From Savagea sp. (GTDB lineage: Bacteria > Bacillota > Bacilli > Bacillales_A > Planococcaceae), in NCBI GenBank assembly GCA_030146155.1, contig JASLCF010000189.1:1-14490 (forward strand): a stretch of 14,490 nucleotides of DNA, written 5' to 3'. Below are positions 6,794 through 14,420 of this stretch, one piece after another (positions within the stretch are counted from its first letter, which is position 1; the number at the start of each line of letters is the position of its first letter). A model generated the notes under the pieces. It did not search any database, was not told the origin of the DNA, and saw only the letters and a list, made by a program, of their open reading frames with translations. Both the position numbers and the translations under genes were made by a program.

Positions 6794-8074
6794 CTACGCC
6801 TCCATTAATAAAAGTTCTGGGTTACTGATTAGTTCCTTAAAATAGTTTAACGCATTTTGACCAGTTGCGCCATCAATAACTCTATGGTCAAACACTAAAG
6901 AAATAGCAAGCATAGGTGCTGCGACAATTTCTCCGTCTTTAACAATCGCTTTTTCTGCAATACGCCCAATTCCTAGGATTGATACTTCTGGGTGGTTAAT
7001 AATTGGTGTAAACCATTGACCACCTGCTGAACCAATGTTCGTAATAGACGTTGAAGCACCCTTCATTTCATTTGGTGCAAGTTTACCGTCACGTGCTTTC
7101 ATTGCTAATTCATTAATTTCATCAGAAATCGCAAAAATTGATTTACGATCAGCATGTTTGATAACAGGAACTAATAAGCCTTTTTCCGTGTCTGCTGCAA
7201 TTCCGATATTATAGTAATGCTTATGAATTAATTCTTGTGTTTCATCATCTAATGAAGTATTGAATTCAGGGAATTCTCTTAATGTTGCAACAAGAGCTTT
7301 GACCATATAAGGCAAGTAAGTTAGTTTAATGCCTTTTGCTGCAGCAACTTCTTTAAATTGTTTACGATGTGCAACAAGCTTAGACACATCTACTTCATCC
7401 AGTAAAGTGACATGTGGTGCTGTTTGTTTAGAATTTACCATTGCTTTTGCAATTGCACGGCGAATTCCTGACATTTTTTCACGTGTTTCTGGGAAGTCTC
7501 CTTCTGGAATCGCTACTTTAGTTGGCGCTGCTTCTTGTTCAGATGTTTGATCTGTTTCAGTAGCTGTTGTTGTTTCTGTTTGATCTCCTGATAAAAATGC
7601 ATCAATATCAGATTTCAATATACGACCATTATCACCTGAGCCCGTTACTTGACCAATTTCAACATCTTGCTCTCGTGCATACTTTCTGACAGAAGGCATT
7701 GCAATTACACGATTAGGACCTTTACTTTCTGTTGCAGGTTTTTCTTCTTTCTTTACTTCTTCTGCTTCTTCAGTTTTTATTTCTTTCGGCTCTTCTTTTG
7801 ATTCTTCCGCTGGCTCTTCTTCATTCGATTCATAACCAGGTGCGTCAAATTTTATTAACGTATCTCCAACTACTGCAACCGTACCTTCAGAAACGACAAT
7901 TTCCGTTACTTTCCCAGTTACTGGAGATGGAATTTCCACTACTGCTTTATCATTTTGAACTTCTAATAAAGTATCGTCTTCTTTTACTTCTTGTCCTTCT
8001 TCAACAAACCACTTTACGATTTCGCCTTCATGAATACCTTCACCGATATCAGGTAATTTAAATACAAATGCCAA
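6794..8074 (-). CDS. pdhC: Dihydrolipoyl acetyltransferase, E2 of pyruvate dehydrogenase
   Basis: A 426-residue core protein of the complex that passes the acetyl group from lipoamide to CoA. Domains in order: one lipoyl domain (about 1-78) with the lipoylated K43 in EVQNDKAVVEIPSP; a Glu/Lys-rich linker (about 82-118); the peripheral subunit-binding domain (about 122-160; MPSVRKYAREQ); a Thr/Glu/Gln linker (about 163-185); and the catalytic domain (about 195-426) with FDHRVIDG, catalytic H397 and D401. It starts with TTG at 8074, six bases after AAAGGGTGA, giving MAFVFKLPDIGEG, the expected N-terminus. It lies 30 bases after pdhB and 4 bases before pdhD. The single lipoyl domain is normal for Gram-positive bacteria. 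Confidence 0.97.
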   Translation of the reverse strand: MAFVFKLPDIGEGIHEGEIVKWFVEEGQEVKEDDTLLEVQNDKAVVEIPSPVTGKVTEIVVSEGTVAVVGDTLIKFDAPGYESNEEEPAEESKEEPKEIKTEEAEEVKKEEKPATESKGPNRVIAMPSVRKYAREQDVEIGQVTGSGDNGRILKSDIDAFLSGDQTETTTATETDQTSEQEAAPTKVAIPEGDFPETREKMSGIRRAIAKAMVNSKQTAPHVTLLDEVDVSKLVAHRKQFKEVAAAKGIKLTYLPYMVKALVATLREFPEFNTSLDDETQELIHKHYYNIGIAADTEKGLLVPVIKHADRKSIFAISDEINELAMKARDGKLAPNEMKGASTSITNIGSAGGQWFTPIINHPEVSILGIGRIAEKAIVKDGEIVAAPMLAISLVFDHRVIDGATGQNALNYFKELISNPELLLMEA

Positions 8075-8104
8075 ATTGCTTCACCCTTTCTATCATTATC
8101 TCGT

Positions 8105-9082
8105 TTAGAATGTCAGTACTTTTAATGCTGTTTCTTTTATATCTTCTACACCTGGTAACCAAGAACGTTCACCTTGTGCGAATGGATAAACAGTATCAGG
8201 AGCTGTTACACGTAATACTGGTGCTTCTAAATGTAAAATTGCACGTTCTGTAATTTCAGCGACTACGTTTGCAGCAATACCCGCTTGTTTTTGTGCCTCT
8301 TGAACAACAATTGCACGGTTTGTTTTTTCTACTGACGCAATGATTGTTTCAATATCAAGTGGTTGAACTGTACGTAAGTCAATGACTTCAACAGAATGGC
8401 CATCTTTTTCAAGTTCTTCTGCAGCTTTTAAACTCTCATGTACCATTGCACCATAAGTAATGATTGATAAGTCTGTACCTTCTTTTTTAACTGCCGCTTT
8501 ACCTAATGGAATTGTATATTCTCCTTCTGGAACTTCTTCACGGAATGAACGATATAACTTCATATGTTCAAGGAAAACAACAGGGTTTTCATCACGAATA
8601 GAAGAAATCAATAAGCCTTTTGCATCGTATGGTGAAGACGGAATAACGACTTTAATTCCTGGTTGAGCAGCTACTAAGCCTTCAAAACTATCAGCGTGCA
8701 TTTCTGGTGTCGCTACGCCTCCACCAAATGGTGAGCGAATTGTAACAGGAGCGTTAAAATGGCCTGCTGTACGGTAGCTTTGTCTTGCCAATTGTCCACT
8801 GACAGAGTCCATTACTTCATATAAAAAACCAAAGAATTGAATTTCCATCACTGGTCTGAATCCTGTGAATGTTAGCCCTACAGCTAAACCACCGATTCCT
8901 GATTCTGCTAAAGGAGTATCGAATACACGACTTTCTCCAAACTCTTTTTGCAAGCCTTCAGTTGCACGGAATACACCACCGTTTACTCCTACGTCTTCTC
9001 CAAATACGAGAACATTCTCATCATTTTTCAGCTCGACGCGCATTGCATCTGTAATCGCTTGAATCATCGTCATTTGTGCCAT
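8105..9082 (-). CDS. pdhB: Pyruvate dehydrogenase E1 component, beta subunit
   Basis: A 325-residue subunit of the thiamine-diphosphate-dependent E1 heterotetramer that decarboxylates pyruvate and acetylates lipoamide. The pyrimidine-binding domain shows VFGEDVG at 26-32 and DTPLAESGIGGLAVG at 55-69, where E60 would contact the cofactor. PFGGGVATPEMHADSFEG carries H129. The C-terminal transketolase domain (about 200-325) includes VIDLRTVQPLD. The length is typical. Only three bases separate it from the end of pdhA, and its ribosome binding site AAAGGAG is inside pdhA. It forms the E1 active site with PdhA at the subunit interface. Confidence 0.97.
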   Translation of the reverse strand: MAQMTMIQAITDAMRVELKNDENVLVFGEDVGVNGGVFRATEGLQKEFGESRVFDTPLAESGIGGLAVGLTFTGFRPVMEIQFFGFLYEVMDSVSGQLARQSYRTAGHFNAPVTIRSPFGGGVATPEMHADSFEGLVAAQPGIKVVIPSSPYDAKGLLISSIRDENPVVFLEHMKLYRSFREEVPEGEYTIPLGKAAVKKEGTDLSIITYGAMVHESLKAAEELEKDGHSVEVIDLRTVQPLDIETIIASVEKTNRAIVVQEAQKQAGIAANVVAEITERAILHLEAPVLRVTAPDTVYPFAQGERSWLPGVEDIKETALKVLTF

Positions 9083-9085
9083 AGA

Positions 9086-10201
9086 TTATTTCGACTCCTT
9101 TGCTTTATAAATATCATATTGCTCTTTTAAATTGTAAGGCATTTCACCTTTATACATGTTTTCAATAAAGTCTGTCACTTTTTGTTTAGGAGCTGCATCT
9201 GCTTTTTTAATTGCTTCTTTTACATCTTCTTGAGCTCGCTCGATGACTTCGTTTTCTTTCTCTTCAGACCATAAACCTTTACCTTCTAGGAATGTGCGGA
9301 AACGAACTAATGGATCTTTCTTTTCCCATTCGCTATCTGTTTCACTCGTACGATATCTCGTTGGATCATCTCCAGCCATCGTATGTGGTCCATATCGGTA
9401 AGTCATCGTTTCAATCAATGTTGGGCCTTCACCAGCAATTGCACGGTCTCTTGCATCTTTTGTCACTTTATAAACAGCTAATGCGTCCATACCGTCTACT
9501 AATATACTTGGAATTCCAGCTGCCACACCTTTTTGTGCTAAAGTTTTAGCTGCTGATTGTTTTTCAACAGGTGTTGAAATCGCATACTGGTTATTTTGTA
9601 CGATGAAAATAGCTGGTGAATTAAATGCACCCGCAAAGTTAATTCCTTCGTAAAAATCTCCTTGTGAAGTTCCGCCATCACCTGTATAAGTGATTGCTAC
9701 ATTTTTTTGACCACGTTTTTGGAAGCCCATCGCTACTCCTGCAGCTTGAATGTACTGAGCACCAATAATGATTTGAGGAATAAAGAAATTCATTCCTTTT
9801 TCTAACTGGCTACCTAAGTAATGTCCTCTTGACCACAAGAATGCCTTATATAGTGGCAGACCATGGAACACGATTTGAGGGACATCACGATAACCTGGCA
9901 ATACGAAGTCTTCTTTTTCCATTGCATAATGTGATGCTAATTGAGAAGCTTCTTGTCCAGCAGTCGGAGCATAGAATCCTAAGCGTCCTTGACGGTTCAA
10001 TGAAATTGAACGTTGATCAAGTACACGTACGTAGACCATTCTTTCCATTAATTCTACTAATTGTTCATCTGTTAAATCTGGCATTAAATCAGGGCGAATT
10101 ACTTCACCTTTCTCATTTAAAATTTGAAGCATTTCAAACTGTTCTTCTACATTTTTCAACGTTTGAACCGGATCAAATTGATTATCTTTATTTGTTGCCA
10201 T
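9086..10201 (-). CDS. pdhA: Pyruvate dehydrogenase E1 component, alpha subunit
   Basis: A 371-residue E1 alpha subunit, the first gene of the operon. The thiamine diphosphate motif runs from GDG at 174-176 to NN at 203-204 with the expected spacing. YGPHTMAGDDPTRYR near 270-285 matches the loop region of the branched-chain/pyruvate E1 alpha group. The start ATG 10201 follows GAGAGGTG by five bases. The upstream consensus promoter at 10272-10300 gives a leader of about 60 bases. The operon order A-B-C-D and spacing are as in B. subtilis. A branched-chain 2-oxo acid dehydrogenase is an alternative reading of such E1 subunits, but the neighbouring def and rnjA genes and the PdhD N-terminus favour pyruvate. 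Confidence 0.96.
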   Translation of the reverse strand: MATNKDNQFDPVQTLKNVEEQFEMLQILNEKGEVIRPDLMPDLTDEQLVELMERMVYVRVLDQRSISLNRQGRLGFYAPTAGQEASQLASHYAMEKEDFVLPGYRDVPQIVFHGLPLYKAFLWSRGHYLGSQLEKGMNFFIPQIIIGAQYIQAAGVAMGFQKRGQKNVAITYTGDGGTSQGDFYEGINFAGAFNSPAIFIVQNNQYAISTPVEKQSAAKTLAQKGVAAGIPSILVDGMDALAVYKVTKDARDRAIAGEGPTLIETMTYRYGPHTMAGDDPTRYRTSETDSEWEKKDPLVRFRTFLEGKGLWSEEKENEVIERAQEDVKEAIKKADAAPKQKVTDFIENMYKGEMPYNLKEQYDIYKAKESK

Positions 10202-10271
10202 TCGAGCACCTCTCCCTTATCTGTATTATTCATATTTTTTTGATGAGTAGTACAAAATTACTTCTATAAAA

Positions 10272-10300
10272 AGTATAACGACGTTTCCACTGACTGTCAA
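10272..10300 (-). promoter_or_regulatory. Consensus sigma-A promoter of pdhABCD
   Basis: On the - strand, TTGACA (10300-10295), a 17-base spacer, and TATACT (10277-10272) give a perfect -35, ideal spacing and a five-of-six -10. The predicted start of transcription is near 10265, about 64 bases before the pdhA ATG. No convincing CcpA cre site or other operator overlaps it. Confidence 0.85.
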
Positions 10301-10568
10301 TGATACCTGCTTATTCAGTCATCCAACACCGCTACTGTATCATTCATTTTCTTATCTGTACCACTATTTTTAGTCCGCTGTACTATAATAGAGAGTTGTT
10401 ATTTTACTATTTTTTTAATTGTCATTCAGTAATCCTTTTCCCTAATTGGCATGAATTATTCTTCTTTTTAAAAGTATAATTAGATAATGTTCAATGAATC
10501 CGTCTTTTATGGAACAAATTTTTGAGGATAATAGTTAAGCACCTGACATATAATTGTTTTACTTTTCA

Positions 10569-10577
10569 TGATATAAT
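10569..10577 (+). promoter_or_regulatory. Extended -10 promoter of def
   Basis: TGATATAAT is a perfect extended -10 (TGn plus TATAAT at 10572-10577) without a good -35 at the usual distance. It would give a leader of about 75 bases before def. A second weaker candidate lies downstream: TTGACG at 10605-10610, 17 bases, TTTACT at 10628-10633. The operon def-rpoY-rnjA could use either. Confidence 0.55.
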
Positions 10578-10659
10578 GGGAAATTATAGTGATAAATTGG
10601 GAACTTGACGATAGAGAGATTCATCGATTTACTCAACACGAAAGAAAGGAAGTACATGA

Positions 10660-11217
10660 ATGATTACAATGGAAGATATTATAAGAGAAGGTCACCCTAC
10701 TCTTCGAAAGGTTGCAAAAGAGGTCACATTTCCTCTTTCGCAAGAAGAACGTGAAACTGCACAGTCGTTGATGGAGTATGTATTAAATAGTCAAGATGAC
10801 GAGATTGCAGAACAGTTTGATTTAAGACCAGGTATAGGACTTGCTGCTCCGCAAATCAATGTTTCAAAAAGAATGTTTGCGATTCACATTTTGGATGAAG
10901 AAGATGAGGTTGAATTTAGCATCCTTGCCATTAATCCAAAGATTATTAGTCATTCCGTTGAATTATCTTATTTAGAAACAGGTGAAGGTTGTCTATCTGT
11001 TGATCGAGCAGTAGAAGGTTATGTACCAAGATATGCGCGCATTACTTTTGAAGCTTTTGATATCGACGGCAATAAAATAAAGAAAAGACTAAAAGGTTTA
11101 CCGGCCATCGCATTTCAACATGAGCTTGATCATTTAAATGGTGTCATGTTCTATGATCACATCAATGAAAAGAATCCATTTGCAGAAATCGCTAACGGTG
11201 CACCACTAGAAGGTTAA
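10660..11217 (+). CDS. def: Peptide deformylase
   Basis: A 185-residue type 2 peptide deformylase that removes the formyl group from the initiator methionine of new proteins, acting at the ribosome exit. All three motifs are present: GIGLAAPQ at 58-65, EGCLS with the metal ligand C111, and HELDH at 154-158 with ligands H154 and H158 and catalytic E155. The insertion between motif 1 and strand 2 and the length fit the Gram-positive type 2 enzymes such as B. subtilis YkrB (DefB). AAAGGA at 10645-10650, nine bases before the ATG, supports the start, and MITMEDI matches the B. subtilis N-terminus. rpoY and rnjA follow on the same strand after 94 bases. Confidence 0.97.
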   Translation: MITMEDIIREGHPTLRKVAKEVTFPLSQEERETAQSLMEYVLNSQDDEIAEQFDLRPGIGLAAPQINVSKRMFAIHILDEEDEVEFSILAINPKIISHSVELSYLETGEGCLSVDRAVEGYVPRYARITFEAFDIDGNKIKKRLKGLPAIAFQHELDHLNGVMFYDHINEKNPFAEIANGAPLEG

Positions 11218-11233
11218 TGGATTCATAAAAAGA

Positions 11234-11261
11234 TGAGCTTTTCTTTATTTCTTAAAGCTCA
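11234..11261 (+). terminator. Weak hairpin after def
   Basis: TGAGCTTT (11234-11241) pairs with AAAGCTCA (11254-11261) around a 12-base T-rich loop. No T run follows the stem, so it is at best an attenuating structure between def and rpoY rather than a full terminator. Confidence 0.35.
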
Positions 11262-11263
11262 CA

Positions 11264-11272
11264 TGCTATTAT
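11264..11272 (+). promoter_or_regulatory. Possible extended -10 promoter of rpoY-rnjA
   Basis: TGCTATTAT is an extended -10 with five of six matches to TATAAT. The hexamer 17 bases upstream, TTTATT at 11244-11249, is a poor -35. It would give a leader of about 33 bases before the rpoY start, separating rpoY-rnjA from def transcription. Confidence 0.4.
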
Positions 11273-11311
11273 TAATGAATAGTAACTGTACGTAGAAAAG
11301 GAGAATTTAAA

Positions 11312-11533
11312 TTGATTTATAAAGTACTATTTCAAAAGAACTTCCATGAAGTACCTGTCCGCGAAAACACACAAAGTATTTATATGGAAGCACAATCAGA
11401 ACGAGAAGTTCGAGACATGCTTAAGGGAAAACAACTAAACATTGAATTTATTCAAAAATTAGAAGGTAATCACTTGGCATACGAACAAGAAAATGAAGCA
11501 TTTGTTTTAACAGAGGCTGATGACATCGAATGA
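11312..11533 (+). CDS. rpoY: RNA polymerase epsilon subunit (RpoY, formerly YkzG)
   Basis: A 73-residue protein of the DUF1447 / RpoY family, the small epsilon subunit that binds core RNA polymerase in Firmicutes. The N-terminus MIYKVLFQKNFHEVPVRENT, then IYMEAQSEREVR and NIEFIQKLEG, follows B. subtilis YkzG closely; the latter is about 69 residues. It starts with TTG at 11312, supported by AAAAGGAG eight bases upstream. Its TGA stop overlaps the rnjA ATG in the sequence ATGA (11530-11533), which strongly suggests translational coupling. The pairing of rpoY and rnjA is widely conserved in Firmicutes. Confidence 0.94.
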   Translation: MIYKVLFQKNFHEVPVRENTQSIYMEAQSEREVRDMLKGKQLNIEFIQKLEGNHLAYEQENEAFVLTEADDIE

Positions 11534-13197
11534 AAATAATTAAAAATAATGAGACAGCAGTTTTCGCATTAGGCGGACTAGGCGAAATTGGAAAAAACAC
11601 ATATGCTGTTCAGTTTCAAGATGAAATTATCGTCATCGATGCTGGGATTAAATTTCCTGAAGATGCATTACTAGGTATCGATTACGTAATTCCTGACTAT
11701 ACGTTTCTCAAAAGAAATGCCGACAAGATAAAAGGACTTTTTGTCACACATGGACATGAAGATCATATCGGCGGTATTCCTTATTTATTGAAACAAGTAA
11801 ATATGCCTGTTTATGGCGGCAAATTAGCTCTTGGTCTATTAAGAAATAAATTAGACGAGCATGGATTGCTTCGCACAACTGAATTACATGAAATCGAAGA
11901 AGATGACATCATTAAATTCAGAAAAACATCTGTGTCATTCTTCATGACGACACATAGTATTCCTGATGCTTACGGTGTGGTTGTCAAAACACCTTCTGGA
12001 AATATTGTTCATACAGGTGACTTCAAATTTGATTTCACGCCTGTTGGTGAACCGGCGAATTTAACAAAGATGGCGAAGATTGGTAGTGAAGGTGTATTAT
12101 GTTTACTTTCAGACAGTACAAACGCTGAAATTCCAAACTTTACGATGTCAGAGCGAACTGTAGGTGAAAGTATTACGGATATTTTTAGAAATGTAGATGG
12201 CAGAATAATTTTTGCTACGTTCGCTTCTAACATCCACCGTTTACAACAAGTCATCGAATCTGCTCAAGTATTTAATCGTAAAGTAGCTATTTTTGGTCGT
12301 AGTATGGAAAACGCTATTAAAATCGGACGTGAGTTAGGTTATATTGATGCGCCAGATGATTTATTCGTAGATGCTTATACACTCAATCGACTACCAGCAG
12401 ATCAAGCTATGATTTTATGCACAGGAAGTCAAGGAGAACCAATGGCTGCACTTTCTAGAATTGCAAACGGGACACACCGTCAAGTTTCCATTCAACCAGG
12501 AGACACAGTCATCTTCTCATCTTCACCTATCCCTGGTAATAAATTAAGTGTCAATAAAACAATCAACTCCTTGTTAAGAGCAGGTGCGGACGTCATTCAT
12601 GGGGCATTGAATAATATTCATACTTCTGGACATGGTTCTCAGGAAGAACAAAAGTTAATGTTACGTTTGATTCAACCTAAATATTTCATGCCTATTCATG
12701 GTGAATATCGCATGATGAGAATGCACGCTAAGCTAGCCATTGATTGTGATGTTGAAAAAGACAACACATTTATTATGAGCAATGGTGAAGTCCTTGCTTT
12801 AACTGCTGACAGTGCGAGAATTGCTGGTCGAGTTCCTGCCGGAGACGTTTATATCGATGGCAGTGGAATTGGAGATATCGGAAATGTAGTATTAAGAGAC
12901 CGCAAAATTTTATCTGAAGACGGACTAGTAATTGTCGTCGCAACAATCGATAAGAAAAACAAAAAAATTGTTTCTGGTCCAGATATTATTTCTAGAGGTT
13001 TTGTTTATATGAGAGAATCAGGTTCTATGATTTATGATGCTCAAAAAATGCTTGGTAAAAAGTTAAACCAAAAATTACATCATGAAGCATTTGATTTACA
13101 GGTCTTAAAGAATGAAATTATTGACCAATTAAACCCTTATCTCTTCTCTAAAACAGAACGCCGACCTATGATCCTACCAGTTATCATGGAAGTATAA
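11530..13197 (+). CDS. rnjA: Ribonuclease J1
   Basis: A 555-residue metallo-beta-lactamase / beta-CASP nuclease with 5'-to-3' exonuclease and endonuclease activity, central to mRNA decay and rRNA maturation in Firmicutes. The length equals that of B. subtilis RNase J1. The zinc-binding motif HGHEDH is at 74-79, further ligands are H142 (THSIPD) and D164 (HTGDFKFD), and beta-CASP residues include TGSQGE at 298-303, HTSGHGS with H364 and H368, and H390 in MPIHGEY. The C-terminal domain (about 450-555) needed for dimer formation is complete. It starts inside the rpoY stop codon (ATGA overlap). Transcription probably ends at the hairpin repeat at 13257-13332. Confidence 0.97.
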   Translation: MKIIKNNETAVFALGGLGEIGKNTYAVQFQDEIIVIDAGIKFPEDALLGIDYVIPDYTFLKRNADKIKGLFVTHGHEDHIGGIPYLLKQVNMPVYGGKLALGLLRNKLDEHGLLRTTELHEIEEDDIIKFRKTSVSFFMTTHSIPDAYGVVVKTPSGNIVHTGDFKFDFTPVGEPANLTKMAKIGSEGVLCLLSDSTNAEIPNFTMSERTVGESITDIFRNVDGRIIFATFASNIHRLQQVIESAQVFNRKVAIFGRSMENAIKIGRELGYIDAPDDLFVDAYTLNRLPADQAMILCTGSQGEPMAALSRIANGTHRQVSIQPGDTVIFSSSPIPGNKLSVNKTINSLLRAGADVIHGALNNIHTSGHGSQEEQKLMLRLIQPKYFMPIHGEYRMMRMHAKLAIDCDVEKDNTFIMSNGEVLALTADSARIAGRVPAGDVYIDGSGIGDIGNVVLRDRKILSEDGLVIVVATIDKKNKKIVSGPDIISRGFVYMRESGSMIYDAQKMLGKKLNQKLHHEAFDLQVLKNEIIDQLNPYLFSKTERRPMILPVIMEV

Positions 13198-13224
13198 TAC
13201 ACATAATTAGCAAAAAGAAGCTGA

Positions 13225-13332
13225 GATAAAACCTCTGAACATCGGTTTTATCAGATATAACGTTGGTAAAAGAAAATCACCTTCTCTATAAACTTAGGAG
13301 AAGGTGATGGAATTTCACTAACGTTATTTTTA
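13225..13332 (+). repeat. Hairpin repeat, copy 2, probable terminator of rnjA
   Basis: Second copy of the repeat at 2283-2386. Its small stem-loop is stronger here: GATAAAAC (13225-13232) pairs perfectly with GTTTTATC (13245-13252) around loop CTCTGAACATCG. The larger hairpin pairs ATAACGTTGGT (13257-13267) with the complementary end of TTTCACTAACGTTAT (13313-13327), and inside it ATCACCTTCTC (13276-13286) pairs perfectly with GAGAAGGTGAT (13298-13308). TTATTTTTATTTT follows. The small stem has different sequence but the same loop in the two copies, so structure is kept while bases change. It lies 27 bases after the rnjA stop. Confidence 0.78.
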
Positions 13333-13353
13333 TTTTCAATAGAAAATAAGTGA

Positions 13354-13453
13354 GGCTCCCTATAGAATAAAAGGCGTCGAAAACCAAATTCAGGAGTGAA
13401 CTCACTTGTCACTTACGCATACGATGATGGACATGATTTTTTTCATAGGGGCC
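13354..13453. mobile_element. Possible short inverted-repeat element
   Basis: The 100-base segment starts with GGCTCCCTATAGAATAAAA and ends with TTTTTTCATAGGGGCC, which are imperfect inverted repeats of each other. It occupies the same place relative to the flanking repeats as the ISL3 remnant does in the left copy. No transposase sequence and no target-site duplication can be recognised, so it may be a MITE-like deletion derivative or a coincidence. Confidence 0.3.
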
Positions 13454-13472
13454 ATTTTATGGAGGTAAATAT

Positions 13473-13642
13473 AATTGATCAATAGATTTCAGTTGCTGGA
13501 AGTGCAAGATGGCGACTCCTCGGGGATTTTAGCGTTATAGGTGAGACCCTGGACAGAACGAAGCGAAGGAAGCGGCTCACCGAACGTCCCCAGGAACACG
13601 TCCATCTGGAAGGAAAAGCAACGGGTGATTTGGATAACCTCT
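13473..13642 (+). repeat. 170-bp structured intergenic repeat, copy 2
   Basis: Same length and order of motifs as 2793-2962. Here the fold is more complete: GTTGCT (13492-13497) with AGCAAC (13617-13622); AGATGG (13507-13512) with CCATCT (13602-13607); CCT-C-GGGGA (13518-13526) with TCCCCAGG (13587-13594); GGTGAG (13540-13545) with CTCACC (13576-13581). Between the last two arms lies the GCGAAGGAAGCGG stretch shared by both copies. It ends 35 bases before the ktrC stop codon, between two convergent genes. It contains no reading frame of note. See the left copy for the family comparison. Confidence 0.75.
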
Positions 13643-13677
13643 ATTTATATGTTGACTGATGTCACAACCTCTTTTTT

Positions 13678-14337
13678 TTAAACGAGTGTCTTTTTCTCAA
13701 ATGTGTGAATATCTAAATCAGAACCAATGACAATTAGAATATCACCTGGTGCAATCCGTTCAATTGCTTGTGGTGAAACTAATAGATGCTCATTCCTTTT
13801 AATAGCGACAATGTTTACACCATATTTCGCACGAATATCTAAATCAATGAGCGTATGCCCGACTAGTTTTTCATTCGCTTTGACTTCTACAATTGAATAT
13901 TCATCTGACAACTCGAGATAATCAAGAATATTATTGGATAACATGTTATTTGCCATCCTTCTTCCCATATCTCTTTCCGGATGAACAACTTGATCTGCCC
14001 CAATTTTCAATAACACTTTTTCATGATGATCATTTTGCGCTTTGACTGTAATTTTAGGAACACCAATTTCTTTTAATATCAAAGTTGTTAATATACTCGC
14101 TTGAATATTTTCACCAATCGCGACGACTACATGTTCAAAATTACGAATTCCTAATTGTCTTAAAACGGATTCATCCGTTGTATCGGCAATCACCGCTTGA
14201 GTAGCAATATGAGCAAATTCATCAACTTTTTCTTGTGAAATATCAATCGCCAACACACTTGCTCCAAGAGAAACAAGTTCTTGAACGATACTTCCGCCCA
14301 ACCTACCTAATCCGATTACCGCAAATTCTTTTTTCAC
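13678..14337 (-). CDS. ktrC: Potassium uptake regulatory subunit KtrC (TrkA family)
   Basis: A 219-residue cytosolic RCK protein that gates the membrane subunit of a Ktr potassium transporter (KtrD or KtrB, not in this window). The N-terminal RCK domain (about 1-135) has the Rossmann motif GLGRLGGSI at 9-17, the acidic D32 after the second strand, and NIQASILTTLILKE. The RCK_C domain (about 135-219), with YLELSDEYSIVEV and LDIRAKYGVNIVAIKR, is where the family binds c-di-AMP. Length and sequence resemble B. subtilis KtrC. The start is GTG 14337, preceded by GAGGTGATC, a near-perfect ribosome binding site; MKKEFAVIGLG confirms it. It is convergent with rnjA. No hairpin terminator of its own is evident. 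Confidence 0.94.
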   Translation of the reverse strand: MKKEFAVIGLGRLGGSIVQELVSLGASVLAIDISQEKVDEFAHIATQAVIADTTDESVLRQLGIRNFEHVVVAIGENIQASILTTLILKEIGVPKITVKAQNDHHEKVLLKIGADQVVHPERDMGRRMANNMLSNNILDYLELSDEYSIVEVKANEKLVGHTLIDLDIRAKYGVNIVAIKRNEHLLVSPQAIERIAPGDILIVIGSDLDIHTFEKKTLV

Positions 14338-14363
14338 AAGATCACCTCATTCATTTTCCTTCT

Positions 14364-14392
14364 ATTGTGAAGTGTTCTTTGAGTTTTGACAA
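14364..14392 (-). promoter_or_regulatory. Possible promoter of ktrC
   Basis: On the - strand TTGTCA (14392-14387), 17 bases, then CACAAT (14369-14364) gives five of six and four of six matches with ideal spacing. Transcription would start near 14357, just before the ribosome binding site. The insertion sequence end lies about 30 bases upstream of the -35. Confidence 0.5.
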
Positions 14393-14420
14393 GTCCAAGA
14401 TTAAAAAAACCATACATCTC

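Larger units (their letters stand above)
10202..10659. other. Divergent intergenic region pdhA / def
   Basis: This AT-rich stretch of 458 bases separates the divergent pdh and def transcription units. It holds the pdh promoter at the left and promoter-like sequences for def at the right. The middle part, about 10305-10540, has no supported gene, tRNA or strong hairpin. TATAAT-like hexamers at 10384-10389 and 10475-10480 have no matching -35. In my recollection B. subtilis has an additional lipoprotein-type gene (ykyA) about here, and no trace of it is visible. Confidence 0.7.

Noticed and set aside
9829..10269. + strand frame of 146 codons antisense to the start of pdhA
   Set aside because: Antisense to a well-supported gene and to its promoter; composition is that of a reverse-frame shadow.
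10278..10294. Possible CcpA cre site in the pdh promoter spacer (TGGAAACGTCGTTA)
   Set aside because: At least three conserved positions of the cre consensus are wrong, including its symmetric right half.
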